Positions 44,432-56,161 of a DNA stretch of 64,000 bases are shown here, piece by piece (the first letter of the stretch is position 1; every line of letters starts with the position of its first letter). Source of the DNA: Exophiala sp. HKRS030 (taxonomy: Eukaryota > Ascomycota > Eurotiomycetes > Chaetothyriales > Herpotrichiellaceae); the NCBI GenBank assembly GCA_023897205.1, contig JAHWDD010000003.1, positions 1,615,665 to 1,679,664 on the forward strand, written 5' to 3'. A program made the position numbers and the translations under genes. Below the pieces are notes generated by a model. The model saw only the letters and a list, made by a program, of their open reading frames with translations, was not told the DNA's origin and ran no database searches.

Positions 44432-44965
44432 ATGGCATCCCTCGGCCCCGCCGTCTCGTCACTGCGGTCCTCGCTGTCTCTACTCGACTCGAGTATCTCC
44501 ATTCTCGACGAAGGCGTGTCCGACTTTCCCCGCCTGTGCAAGGTCCTGCAGACGCAACAACATTTCGAACTCCTGCCCGAGCCCACTCTGCGAGAGGCGC
44601 AACAGTCGCTGGTCGACGAGATCGTGCCTGCCATACACCAATTGCTGTCGACGGTGGACAACTACGTGAATCAATTGGGTAGGAAGGAAGAAAGCCTGAA
44701 GGCGCGGTCGGAGTTGCTCGAAGGACGATTGAACAACAACAATAACAACAGACGAAGCTCGAGCTTCGGCGGTGCCATCGACCAGCCAATCCGCAACGAC
44801 AGGTCGTCGTCCCGTACCCCCGGTCTCAGCGACACCAAGATGCTAGAGATGAAACGTATGCAGCAGAAGAAAGAGCGGCTACAATATGCCATTGAGAGAC
44901 TGGAACTGCAGAGCAAGCAACGCGAGCGAGAACTCAGAAAGAGCATGGCAATTGTCCAAGATTGA
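44432..44965 (+). CDS. SPC19: DASH/Dam1 complex subunit Spc19
   Basis: Intronless, 177 aa. The N-terminus SLRSSLSLLDSSISILD plus GVSDFPRLCKVLQTQQHFEL and LLPEPTLREAQ is the Spc19 signature. A coiled coil near residues 135-175 (MLEMKRMQQKKERLQYAIE) forms the C-terminus. An Asn run and a Ser-rich linker lie between. Spc19 is one of ten subunits of the ring-forming DASH complex that couples kinetochores to microtubules in fungi. Confidence 0.93.
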   Translation: MASLGPAVSSLRSSLSLLDSSISILDEGVSDFPRLCKVLQTQQHFELLPEPTLREAQQSLVDEIVPAIHQLLSTVDNYVNQLGRKEESLKARSELLEGRLNNNNNNRRSSSFGGAIDQPIRNDRSSSRTPGLSDTKMLEMKRMQQKKERLQYAIERLELQSKQRERELRKSMAIVQD

Positions 44966-45679
44966 AAAAAAGACATCATCTCGCAATGCATGATACTGCA
45001 TTCGACCACGCCAGCCATGTCTTTTAAAGCCCGTTTGAAAATACCCTGAACAATCGACCGGCCCGCCGACCAGGTCTACAAGTCATGACACCCGCACTAC
45101 AACAGCATATCGAACGCGATTGATCTCACACATCACCGCTGGAAGCCAGATACAGCGAGTCACACCAGAGAAATGATCATAAGTTTAAACTTGTTTTCAT
45201 TGCTATCACAGTTTCATGGGTTTTGAAAATCCAAAAAGCAAAAGTCGTGATCTGTATGCTCGGAAGCATGCTGGATGCCCAGGAGGAAATGGCCCGACCC
45301 AACAGAGCGTGCCATTGAGCGGACTAGCAGTTGGAGAAACGGTACAATCTAAAGGGGTATTTCTCAGGCAAGCAATTGCAAGGGAATGTTCGCTTTGTAC
45401 TGAAAGAAAGGGGAGGGTCATCTATGTCAGCGCTTGATGGATACCTTCTGACATGGGTTGAATTGGGAGCGAGGAGGGCACGAGTCTTTTAGACATCCTC
45501 TTTGAAGATCAGGATGTCCGAGATGACCGTCGACGCTACGACGGCCGCTTCCGTGCGGATAGGCCGGCAATCGCAGCGCCGAGTATAGAACTGGGGGCTG
45601 CTGGCGATATGGCCAATGTCAATTTGGAAGCCTCTGACGCAGCGTTGGATGAGGTGGGAGTTTGCTGGTGCATTTCCTC
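44966..45679. other. Convergent intergenic region
   Basis: 714 bp between the stops of SPC19 and the CCCH-protein gene; presumably the two 3' UTRs. No gene seen. Confidence 0.5.
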
Positions 45680-47218
45680 CTAGGAAGGCTTCAACTCTTT
45701 CTTCTCCTGCGTTACAGTGTTGTATTCGTACACGTGGCTGACGTCAATATTGTGCATCTCAGGGAGAAATTTGCATGCTGGGTTATTGCAGGCACTTCCC
45801 CTCGGACACATGTGGCCCAAGCAACAGGCCGGATCCGCACAGAAGGGGTTGAAGCAATTCGAGGTCCTGGCTTTGTATCGCATTGTGTCGAGTTGGGTTT
45901 GGGTCAACTGTTGGGAGTGGTCCCATGCACAGGTATTCCCGAAGAGACAGTGGCCACGCAAATAAAAGTTGTTGCACAGCCTCGAATTCTTGTCGTAAAG
46001 AAGCTTGAGGTATTCCTTATCGTAGGTCAATGGTGTATCAAGACGCTGGCCATATTGATTCTGGTATATGACCGGCGAGGGAATAGGCACTGTCGGAGGA
46101 TGTGAAGGCTTTTTGTCTGCTGGCGTCAGAGCTGCACCTGTCGTCGGTCGGCCAGAGATGTAGCTTGCAGGGGCAGGTCTCTTGACTCCCGCAACAATTT
46201 GGTTACCATTGATCACTTGAATCTTTGTCGTCCTGAAGACGGTCGTCAACGCCACTCGATTGAACCCTTGCGCTACTTTTCGGAGATCAGAAGCGAACGG
46301 CGGCCCTTCAATCAGGGTTACGCGATCATTGATGCCCCCAGGAAGCGCATACGGGCCGAGAAAGCCTGCGTAGCTGTTGTCTGCAGATCCTCCAAATACA
46401 ATATGCTGACAATGGCGGTTTCGATAGAAGAGCTCGAAGTTTGCTTTGGGTAGACCTGTCAAATCAATCGAATCGAGGAAAATTTAAGTTGACATACCTT
46501 TCAACTTGGAATCTGCAGCTTCCTTGTTTGGACCAGCGTCGATGTAGTCGGACAGCAGGTGGCTCTTATTGAAGCCAGCGATGAATTGATCAAACGTCGA
46601 CTCTTCGGAGATGATCTTGGCAGCTTTGAGAGCACGAGCAAAACCACGCACATTAGCATATACACGGATGATAATACGATCGTCAGCGTGGAATTTGGGG
46701 TTTGTTTTGTAATAATCGAGAATTGAAGATCGGAGATGCTTTCCAGCGTCCTCGCCACCTTCCATGCCTCTTGGAAGAAATTCATCGAGAAACTGTCCAG
46801 GTCAGCAAACATCATTAAAGACGGTGTTCCTCTTGCGAAACCCCGTCGGCACTCATGGCCTCACCGGCATGCTATCGCCATCTATCAGGACAAGCAGGAA
46901 CCTGTCGCACTCCTGGTGTACATTAGTCTAGAGCCAGTAGCGGTATGAGAGACAAGTAACCGTTGATGTCTGGACATGAGATTTGTCTGCTTCCGCTTGG
47001 ACCATACGTTGGTAGTAGGTGCGGGCAGTATCTTTGGCCATGTCAAGTTCGCCTTTCGCAGCATCTCGTTCTCGGGTACGCTCCTCGAGTTCGGCCAACA
47101 TGTCCTATGGAGGTGTCAATGATGTCCATCAATGCAACAAAAGGTATACCTCTAAAAGAGTTTTCTTCGAGTCATCATTGCGGTAAACCTCCTCCACCCG
47201 CGCCCGAAAGGACGCCAT
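45680..47218 (-). CDS. CCCH zinc-finger protein with coiled-coil N-terminus
   Basis: Five exons (47218-47150, 47104-46976, 46912-46865, 46792-46498, 46455-45680) encode 438 aa; introns are 42-72 bp. A short coiled coil (EERTRERDAAKGELD) comes first. A domain opening FLLVLIDGDSMPFLDEFL follows and continues SSILDYYKTNP, IIIRVYANVRGF and HCQHIVFGGSADNSY, an arrangement seen in fungal CCCH proteins (DUF7923-like, resembling NYN/PIN folds). Near the C-terminus are CCCH-type clusters: LCNNFYLRGHCLFGNTCAWDH and a second Cys-rich segment (CCLGHMCPRGSACNNPACKF). Probably RNA-binding. The donor of intron 2 (GTCCAG) is atypical, so that joint is less certain. Confidence 0.75.
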
Positions 47219-48012
47219 TGCCACATATGAGGTCGATCACGGATATTTGAAGTAAGGAATGGGAAATATTGAGCAAACATGAAGGAACGTGAAGAGAGGT
47301 TGCTGCCATCTAAACGCTGATATATGGTTAGTGCCAAGACGTATCGATAATGAGCGCCGCTTTTATGACGCGCCAACGCAGTCACATCTCTCTCTCACTC
47401 TATTGCTTTGACCAGCCTTATTTCCTACTCATATACCCATACAATTGCCGCCGGTGTCCTTGTCCTTATCGTTGTTCAGCCATTGATGCGAGATGGACTT
47501 GTCAAATTCCTCTCTCTACGGTCAAAAGCACTTGAGCCGGGATCGTAATCGAGATCCTGTTCCGCGAGTTCTCTCTGCTGGCCACTGCTGCTGTTCACTC
47601 TACATCATTATTGCCGAATCGACCGACTCCTCTGCTCTCTCTTTGCCCCCTTCGCGATGTTCCAAAACCTCTCACTTCTACCGACTGTTGCGGGGGCAGC
47701 CGTCTTCACCTATAGAACTGGGAACCGGGAAAATCACAATGAAGATTGGATTGGGATGAACAAACAACCTCAATGGGGTGCCCAAGATCTGTAGCTCAGC
47801 TTCATGACAAGGTAAGATCACTATTGTACTCTATTGCACTGTATGCCGGCATCATGATCTACCCCGATTCGGTGGAAGCGGTGGCTTGAACGTCTCCGCG
47901 GTCGACGACATATCGAAATGGTGTTACTCTGAATACCGAACTATGAATGCTTTGGAAATCTATCGCATTTGACCTGGTCGAATTCTCGCACGATGGTTTC
48001 CATTCTTCGTCT
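47219..48012. other. Intergenic region
   Basis: 794 bp between the CCCH gene start and the broken end of the P450. I searched the minus strand for the missing haem-binding motif of the P450 and found none. A 45-codon plus frame (47657-47794) is not supported. Confidence 0.5.
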
Positions 48013-49414
48013 TCACGACGTCAGGTTGAGTGGATACCAAGAGGAACGAGAATACACTTTACCTACAGAAAGAGCATGCGGAACGCCGGCACCACCCACA
48101 GGCCGCCATCTCATGGATTCCTTCAAGACCTGACTCACGTATGGAAGCTTCTCATAGTCGGACCATTGAGGCGTCCTGTCTTGTCCAACCACGGCATCAA
48201 TTTCAGCCTGTGCCTTCTTCTGCACTTCTGGAAGACATGTCATGGCCTTGAGAAACGCCAGGATACCTGACGCTGTCGTGTCCGAGCCGCCCTCAATCAC
48301 GATCCCCGCAAGGAAGTACAGCTGATGTTTCGTTAGCGTTAGCTTTCCCGAGTCTAGTTGATCCAGAACTCGATCCATCATCGAATCTCGCGGGCCCAAG
48401 GCATCTCTTCGTCTGATTACATCCTCCACAAGGTCTCGATAGAGAGAATACATTTCTTCCTTGACCTGATTTGCACGAGAAATCCAGTTGCCCAGGAATC
48501 GCTGAGGGATCCATTTGAGAAAAGGATAAAAGTCGACCGGAGGTGTGCTGCCCAGCTCCATGACCAGTGACCAATGCTCCATGAGCTCAAACATGCGTCT
48601 CATATGCGACGTTGTTATGTCGGGTGTACGAACTCCAAAGACTATCGTTACGGGGATGGGGGTGGTCAGTTCTTATCTCTACTCCTGAATTTTTCGGGGT
48701 TTCTGAATCTCATACCTAGACTCATGATGATGCTGTTTGCAAATCGTTTTGGATGTTTCATCAAACCTTTCGGATCGACGACGTTGTCCCTCAACATCTG
48801 AATCGCTTCCGCATTCACCACGTTGACATGTTTCTTGTCACACATGGTCTCTGTAAATTCCTGTACGATCACTTTCCGCATCGTCCTCCACTTGGGACCG
48901 GGATCCATGACGAGGACATGATCTCCGCCTGTGATCAAATTGCCGACGTACGACGGCGGTCTGAAGCTCGAGATGGCGCTCTGTTTGTCCAAAAGCTCAC
49001 GCACCACGCGACGGTCGGTGACGACGACGGCCGTGCCAGGTCCCAGTTTGAGGGAGAAGATTCCTCCGTACACTTTTGCCCACTCGGTAAATCTATCGCA
49101 CGGGTTAACTTTGTAACTCTGTGAATCTGCCACGGTGCCCCTAAGGTGTTTCTCTTTCTCTCTCTTTCTGTTTGTGTTGGAGACCTACTTGAAATGAGCG
49201 CCCTTTAATGGAATTTGATGAAGGTTCCCCAATAATGGTAGTGTCAGTGGTCCTACACGAGATGTGAGTGTGATGGACCGGTAAATTACCATTGGCTTCT
49301 TCTTTGGTACTTACCTGGTGGATAGTTCTTGCCTCTTCTCCCTACAGTGCAAAGAGCGTACAAGAAAATGCTGAGTGTGGCCAGGCCAACAATCCATGAT
49401 GGTTCGATCGACAT
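48013..49414 (-). pseudogene. Cytochrome P450, truncated before the haem-binding domain
   Basis: Five exons (49414-49315, 49252-49189, 49092-48716, 48641 to about 48013). A membrane anchor (WIVGLATLSIFLYALC) and proline hinge YPPGPLTLPLLGN come first. FTEWAKVYGGIF, the C-helix section KWRTMRKV, the I-helix GGSDTTAS and the K-helix ExxR (KESMR) follow. The protein then ends shortly after GVPHALS. The PERF section and the F-x-x-G-x-R-x-C-x-G haem Cys are missing. The next 500 bp do not contain them. The rest is undamaged, so loss of the 3' end is likely recent. It cannot be a working P450 as it stands. The nearest look is the CYP619-like group that oxidises cresol-type aromatics, but this is uncertain. 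Confidence 0.75.
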
Positions 49415-49906
49415 TACGATAAGAATGAATATATACTACTTGACCAAGGTCGTATACCCAGAAACAAGCCTCAAAAGATGGCCAAGTTCTTCTTTATCAC
49501 GGCATTGTACTCAGTCGGCGGTACCACGGTCGATTGATACTTTTCGTTCCCCGCGAGAGGAGCGGCTCCATCCCTACGAGTAACCACCTTGTTTCGTCCA
49601 ATGTGGAGATTCCGGACCACACCCTTGTAGCCGGTAGTCATGACCTCCTCTGTCTTTCTCCGTGAAACCCGGGGTGACGTACAATGGGTGCTTCCCCGTT
49701 CATGGAGAATTGACATTTCAGGCTAGATCTTTCCTGATCGTATGTGTTCTCTCCACCGCATCGATCAGCCAGTGGATGATAGGTTTGAGACTCACATCAT
49801 TGAGGAATACTTATACTTATGTTTGCATCACCATCGATCACCAGCGTTAAACACGGTCCGAGCATGAAAAAATGGATACTCTATCTGACAAAAAAAGATC
49901 TCCAAA
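49415..49906. other. Intergenic region
   Basis: 492 bp between the P450 start and the decarboxylase stop. One 81-codon minus-strand frame (49471-49716) has no recognised features. Confidence 0.45.
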
Positions 49907-50980
49907 CTACGTCTTCTCCATCTTCCCCTCTTCGTACGCAGCCAGACGAGGGAACAATTTCAACGCGTTGCCCCGACTGATGGCGTACTTGAAGTCTTCC
50001 TTGAGTTCTGCATCGTTGAATCTGCTTGGAAAGGAGCGGATCGTCGCGGGCGGCGCGTACGGATAATCGGTGCCGAACAAGATGTGGTCCGGGGTGGTGA
50101 CTTTCAACAACACGTCTACAACCTTCTTCGAACTCGACCAGGCCACGTCGTGGTAAGAGGACCGCACGGCGTTTTTGATGTCTCGGGCCGTCTTGGAAGC
50201 GAGGCCCGTGTCGGCGAGCGCCAACAGTCGGTCGGCCAGGTACGGCAGCGTGCCACCGGCGTGAGCCAGGATGATCTTGCAGTCCGGGTGGGCGTCCACG
50301 GTGCCGGCTACGATCATGCCCGAGGCCGTCCGGGTCGTCTCGTGAGGATAGTCGACGATCGGCTGAGGCAGTGACGGGTCGATGAGGTCGGTGTTGGCCG
50401 CGTGGGTGGGGTGCACAAAAACCACGGCCCGCCTCTCGTTCAGGGCCTGCCACGCGGACCCAAAATCGGCGTGACCCAGGTATTTGTTCGGGCTGCCAGG
50501 GGCGCCGTACCGAGAAAACAGGGTGACCCCGTCGGCCTTCAACACGTCCAGGGCGTGGGCGATCCCCTCCAGTGCCGCCGGCGTGTCCGTCAAGGGGGGG
50601 AGGACGCAGGCGAAGAACCCTCGGGTTCGAGGGCTCTCGTCGCGCAACGAGGCGAGGTACTCGTTCGTCTCCCGGGCGAGGGCGGCAGCCGCTCGATCTG
50701 ATTGTCCTTGGGCGATTCCCGCCCCGGGGACGGTCAAGGAGAAAATGGTCACCCCGACACCCGACTCTTCACAAGACTTTTCGTCTGCGGAAATGGACCC
50801 CTCGGGCGTCCAGGAGCCGGACGGGTCTCCTCCGTTTTGTTCCAGTGCCTATCGTCCTTATATCCATAAAATTAATTAACCCATAGTACTCACGTAACAG
50901 AGAGTCAAGACGCGATCACCTACTGTCTTGTATGCCGGTGTCACCAAGTGGTGATGAACGTCGATCTTCTTGAACGGCAT
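49907..50980 (-). CDS. Amidohydrolase-2 / ACMSD-type decarboxylase
   Basis: Two exons (50980-50924, 50848-49907; 75-bp intron) encode 332 aa. Metal ligands His9 and His11 (DVHHHLV), a His in VFVHPTH, and HAGGTLPYLADR near the middle are visible; the final Asp is in HILFGTDYPY. WTPEGSIS and VTIFSLTVPGAG complete the pattern of the ACMSD family. Relatives include 6-methylsalicylate decarboxylases of fungal aromatic-polyketide pathways and catabolic 2,3-dihydroxybenzoate-type decarboxylases. Adjacent on the same strand are a broken P450 (downstream) and a short Zn2Cys6 regulator (upstream). An aromatic-acid decarboxylase is the best guess. Confidence 0.83.
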
Positions 50981-51602
50981 CGTCGTCGGGTGGCTCTGTT
51001 GCAAAAATATTGGCCGCTGGAAAACCCTCACAGATGGTATGCGATTCCGTTGTTTTGAAAATTCGCTCCATCTCTTTTGTCCCTTGAGATTCTCTACTTG
51101 TTTCTCGGCAAGATACAACCCTGGTTGCCCTGTTTCCCTTTTCTACTACACAGGAGGAGATCCAGGCATGACCAGATTAGGCAAATTTCCGGCTTCGGCC
51201 AAAATGACGCCAGCAGAGAGAAAAGCTTGGCGTTCCCGGGTCTCCACACGAATACGATGTAATGGCCCCAATTGAAGAACACTCCGATACACACATGTTT
51301 ACCTACATGTAGGTAACCTACTCAGAGTCAAGTAGATGGTTGTAGTTGTATGCATTGATACGATTGGTCGAAAACCTGGCCGACAATGCGAAATACCGTT
51401 GATCATGAAGACGACGTCTTGTCTGAGTTCTGCAGACGGTCGAAGACACTGTGCTTCCGAATCTCCCGCAACCATGTACTCATTGTAGAAGAGTGGCCGG
51501 TGCAGAATGGCCAGCCAGGGTTGAATCTTAGAAAAATAATGTTCGATCCTAGTATGCTTTGTAAGACTTTTTTAATCTGCTCATAAGATAGTCCGGGAAC
51601 GC
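50981..51602. other. Intergenic region
   Basis: 622 bp between the decarboxylase start and the regulator stop. No gene seen. Confidence 0.5.
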
Positions 51603-52330
51603 TCACAGGTCCACGGCTACTTCATTAGGGATGCCCCAACCGTCGCGCCCGCTGACTGCTGAGCTTTGGTCATTCATGCCTGAACCAAAATCCAGTGTGG
51701 ACGGCCGCACGTCTGTAGGGTCCTCGTTTTCTGAATTTATCAACAATCTGAGATCCGGGAGTTCGAAGGAAGCGTCCTCGCCCTGGCTACTAGAAGAATC
51801 TTGAACGTGGCCATTACCTAATCCATCTGCTCGGAGCCGTGTAGCCTCTTCGAAGGAGGAAGTGGGATTGTTGTTCAGCGTGGGCTCGCGAGCGTAATGG
51901 TCTTGTGACTCGTCCGACGTTGCATTCGAGTCCAACACTTGGAACAGGGTCGCTGTAAGGCGATCACAGCCATCACCATTGTTTTCATGACCAGGCAAAA
52001 CATCTTCACCAACGGAGTGTGAGGTCTGCAAGCGCCGAGTTTTACGTTTTGGCGTATCTGGAGAGCTGTGGCTCCGGAGACGAGGCTTTTGTCTGAGCGG
52101 AAATGTGCACGACATTCCGAGGCGCCTGCAAAGGCTGCTGCCAGGTCGCGTCATATCACCTGTGTCTTGCTTTAGGGGCGATTGCGTCTTCCCTGAATAT
52201 TGTTGCAATTCGGCTACTTACATTTGACTTTCTTCCTACGGAATGGTCGGTAAGACACCATCAGAACAGGAATGGGTGTCACGTACCTGCTGCATCTTTG
52301 GCAAGCCCGATTCACCGTCGGCGGATACAT
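51603..52330 (-). CDS. Short Zn2Cys6-type regulator lacking one zinc ligand
   Basis: Three exons (52330-52287, 52235-52222, 52159-51603) encode 204 aa; the middle exon is only 14 bp. Splicing restores ACQRCSRKKVKCDMTRP followed by LCRRLGMSC. Five ligands (Cys 10, 13, 20, 30, 37) are in place, but the expected fourth Cys at position 27 is Ser (codon AGC, one base from TGC). The remainder is a Ser/Asp-rich low-complexity tail with no fungal regulator domain. It may be a short AflR-like regulator or a decaying one. It lies upstream of the decarboxylase and P450 on the same strand. Confidence 0.6.
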
Positions 52331-52862
52331 GGTATGTCTTCCAATGCCAGAGTTGGCTCTTTGATCATCGTTATCGACCTAGAAGTCGAGCAGTTGCAGT
52401 CAAGTGAGAGTAATGCAGTGCGGCAAAAGGCCAGAAGCTTGTTGACATTCTTGCACTGAGGGGTTTCTGACCCACGTGATTCGTCACTGCTGACACCGTG
52501 ATGACCGCGATGACCGTGGTTCGTTTCAGCTGTAAGTATGTGACTTCACTCCATTCCCAGACTGGGGAAGAACATATCATGGAGGGCCATGGCCAAGAGA
52601 TACCAATTTTTCAGCATACCATTGGTTCAGATGAATTACAAGAATGACTATGGCGGAGTATATCAAGACACCTGGTATGTGATGACAAAATCGCACCACT
52701 ATGGATGGACGCTCTCGCAAACTTTCCATATTCCAAGCTCTCATTTGAAGTCATCAACTCCAAAACCACTATCAACCCCTGTCCCTCCGTTTCCTACATT
52801 TGTTCTCATTGTTCACTCGGATCATAATATGTCTGTCATTCCTCTCGAACGGCGATGGTCTA
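52331..52862. other. Intergenic region
   Basis: 532 bp between the short regulator start and the DUR3 stop; no gene seen. Confidence 0.5.
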
Positions 52863-55164
52863 TCATGTCTTGATTTGATCAGCAGGCTCCTTCGCCTCGG
52901 TTGGTGACAGAGTTCCCGATGACTGTGAGGAAGACATTTCTGTATCCGGTGATGCACCGGAGAGGACTTTCTTACGTCCCAGAATCTCGCCGATAAACTC
53001 GCGCCAGAATGTGCGAGTCTCCCAAATGGGTAAGATGCCGCACATGAAGAGGGCCGCAAACACCCAGATAAAGCTGACAACCACGTAGAAGGTGAAGAAG
53101 CCCTTGGAGTAGATATAGTGACTGAGGAACATCGGGACAGGAATAATGACATCCATACTCAAAGAGAGTACCGCGGAGAGGACGAGGGCGAAAATATAGG
53201 TGCGCTGTAACGATTGAGGATTTTCAAGGACGGCGCGGTCTTCGGCTTCTTCCTTCTCCTCGTCGAGGACCGTCTGCAGCTCGGCATTGTGATTCGGATT
53301 CTTAGGTTCTTCTTCTGCTTGATTGTCTCCGTGCTTTCCAGCAGGCCCCTCGACAGAACCACGTTGACCCTCCGTGGGAGTGACAGGTCGAGTCTCTCCC
53401 AGAACGCTGGCATTGGCATTAGGGACGACATCGCCATACAATGACGAAGGCGCATTAATATCCCGTGTGGCGGCCCAGTCAAAATTATCGGGCTTGAGCA
53501 ACGAGACAGCGCAGGTCACGATGAGTCCCGTCAGCACACCTGCCATGTTTCCGGCCAGAGTAGGGTACGAGGCGCCAGTGGTAGACACCGTAAGCTCGCC
53601 ATAGTGCACTTTGGCTTCGACAAGCCACGCCGTCAAACCGGCACAGAGTCCGCAAACAGCGCCAGAAATTGCACCCGCGCGGGTCTGGCCTTTCCACGTG
53701 ACAGCAAAGGCGGCTGGGAAAACCGCACCCCCAATGAGAAGACCCATGACGAGGAAAAGCCAACCGAGGTCGATGCCGATGGCATTCCAGATACATGCAA
53801 AGGCGGCCATGACGAGGCCAAAAAAGCAGATCATGACGTGGGAGACAAATATCAAGTCTTTTGGAGATGCGGATGGCTTGATGTAGACTTTGTAGACGTC
53901 AAAGGTGAGGATGGAGGAAACCGCAATGAGCTCAGACGAGGATGAGGATGTGACCGCCATGAACAGTGTGAGTAGCAATGCAATAGCCCCGTTCTTTCCA
54001 AGCAGAGCTGCAGCGCCAAACGGAGCAGATAATCCAGAAGAGACCTGCGACGTGGTCATGTTGTGTGGATAGGTGGGATAAGCCGGATTGTCTGTGAGGG
54101 CGACTGCGGCCAGACCAAGAGTGGTCGCAAAGCCAAATGGAATGGCGTACCAGGCGAAACCACCCATTATATAGCCTCGGACTGCTGTGGTGGGACGGCT
54201 GGCGATGGCGCGTTGCCAGTAACCCTGATCCAGGAAGACCGTCCCCATGCCGGAGCATAGTTGAATGACACCAAATATTAGACCAAAGTTCGATTTTTGA
54301 GTCAAGTAGGAGCCTTTCACGTTGCCTTCGACTGGACGCACCTCGCCAGCATGCACGAGCAGATCGTACATCTTTCCAGGAGAGCCAATGAGATCGTTTG
54401 ATGTGTAGACCTTTGAATTTTCTCACCGTCAGCAAGCCGGCACATGCTCTAAAGTGTCAGAAAATACTTACGTTGAACATGAAGTACAAAATAATGATCA
54501 TGACGATCACTGTATGAGAGTAGTCGCACAGAAAAGTCGCTCGGAGACCACCAAGCACAACATAGACGCTCACTCCCAAAGGAATGAGGAACACCGCCGC
54601 GTAGACATTCATCCCGGTCAATGAAGTCACAACAGCACTGCCTCCAAGGAGCAACTGTGATGCAACGAGAATGTTGGTCATGAGAGCAAAGAAGATAAAG
54701 ACTATATGCGTGACTTTGCCATAGCGATAGTAGATGATTTCGAGAAACGTGTGGCACCGAGGAGCGTTTTGCTTGACCTTGCACGCAAGTACTGAGAACA
54801 TGAATATCTGCACGGTGGCCCCGGCAGCGTACCAGAACGGACCCGACACGCCATATTCATAGGTGACAGTACTGGACTGCAGCAGAGTGGCAGCCCAGGT
54901 CCAGGCAGAAACAACGCCACTTGCAATCAGACCAGGCTTGACACTTCGACTGGCAGTGTTGAATTCCTCGCTCATTTTGGTCGAGTATTTCGTGTATCGG
55001 TTCTGCCACGATTGTCAGCGACGCAGAACTAGGAAATAGTACTACCCCTTATTTACCTGCAGGTATGATACGCCAGCCATGAGCAGGGCAAAAAAGAACC
55101 CAATCCCAATCACGACGCCATAACCGGCGCCCTGAGGCAGGACAGGTTGAATTGTGCTGGACAT
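52863..55164 (-). CDS. DUR3: Urea/H+ symporter, sodium:solute symporter family (Dur3)
   Basis: Three exons (55164-55057, 55002-54472, 54410-52863; introns 54 and 61 bp) encode 728 aa. The start [20 protein letters not shown] leads into the first helix. Family landmarks are [56 protein letters not shown] and [16 protein letters not shown]. About 15 hydrophobic segments are present, with a long acidic loop ([13 protein letters not shown]) before the last three. Dur3 proteins take up urea (and polyamines in yeast) at the plasma membrane under nitrogen limitation. It is divergent from a beta-ureidopropionase-like hydrolase. Confidence 0.9.
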
Positions 55165-56161
55165 GATGATGACCGATGCGAATAGCCAGCAGCTGAGTAT
55201 TGTGTGATGCAGTTGGGTTTGAGGAGAAAACCACACAAGTCAGGTGCGCGCAGCAGCTTCTCCCGGGAGAAAGACTTATATAGATAAAGGATCGGGTACT
55301 TCAGGGATTCAACGCGTGGAAGATACATTAGCGGATGATACGTCGAGCCTATACGTCAGTGCATCACAAGTACCCGTCTCCAATGAATCCATAGTAGTCT
55401 TTGCTGTGCGAGTCGCTATCAGTCTCAGTCTCGAGGGAGAGAATCACTCGTGGTCATCAATTCGCCCCGGGAGAGTGTCCCAATCTCGAAGTGGACCAAA
55501 GTCTGCCTGGTACGGGCTCCTTGATGGTAAAGTGTAGAGAGGATGATAAGCACCCGAGAAGTGGGTGCAACAAGTGGTGATCCCTTGTTATCAAAGAACT
55601 ACAGTTGTAGAAAGAGGTAACTTACGACGATGTGCATCAAATACCGATACACCTCATTTCGCCGGCACAAGGCTCACCTCAGCACGTGGAGGACATCCAG
55701 CTAGGTAGATGCTCGAGGTGGCCTGCCTCTTTCTCGAGGACTCTTTCTAATAAGGCTAGATAATGCAAGGGGCAGTTGATGGTCAGGATCTGCATGAGGA
55801 CTGCTGAATATCCTCGAAAGTGGGTCCAGTATACTGATTGTTATCGCGTTTTGCCCCAGTTGGGTCCGAAGTTGAACTTGGACAAACTGCGGACTGTGTT
55901 CTGTAGTGGGGTAAGCTGCAGAGGCATGTGTCCGGTAGAGGACTTCGGCTCCAAGTTATAGAAACCCGAACGCGTCATGCTGAAGATAACACGGCATGGG
56001 GAAGTCTCCAGACGGACGCGGGTGAGTCGTCTAGCGTATTGTTATGAAAGTCATGTAAACAGAACACTCCCCAGGCAAAGGAACGATCTCTTCAACTTTA
56101 CCTACCTTTTGTAGAATTTACGATCGCGTTGAATACAAAAGCCATACCTTGGAAAAGCAAC
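55165..56161. promoter_or_regulatory. Divergent promoter with several GATA-type sites
   Basis: 997 bp between the starts of DUR3 and the ureidopropionase-like gene. HGATAR-type sequences (binding sites for AreA-class nitrogen regulators) are at 55282, 55416, 55544, 55588, 55758, 55841 and 55984, counting both strands. By chance about three would be expected in 1 kb. This suggests, without proving, shared nitrogen control. Confidence 0.5.
55275..55282 (-). promoter_or_regulatory. TATA-like box of DUR3
   Basis: TATATAAG on the minus strand about 112 bp upstream of ATG 55164. Confidence 0.4.

Noticed and set aside
45216..45437. 73-codon frame after SPC19
   Set aside because: Low-information sequence in the 3' region, no conserved features.
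47657..47794. 45-codon small protein beginning MFQNLSLLPTVAG
   Set aside because: Too short to support without homology, transcript or splice evidence.
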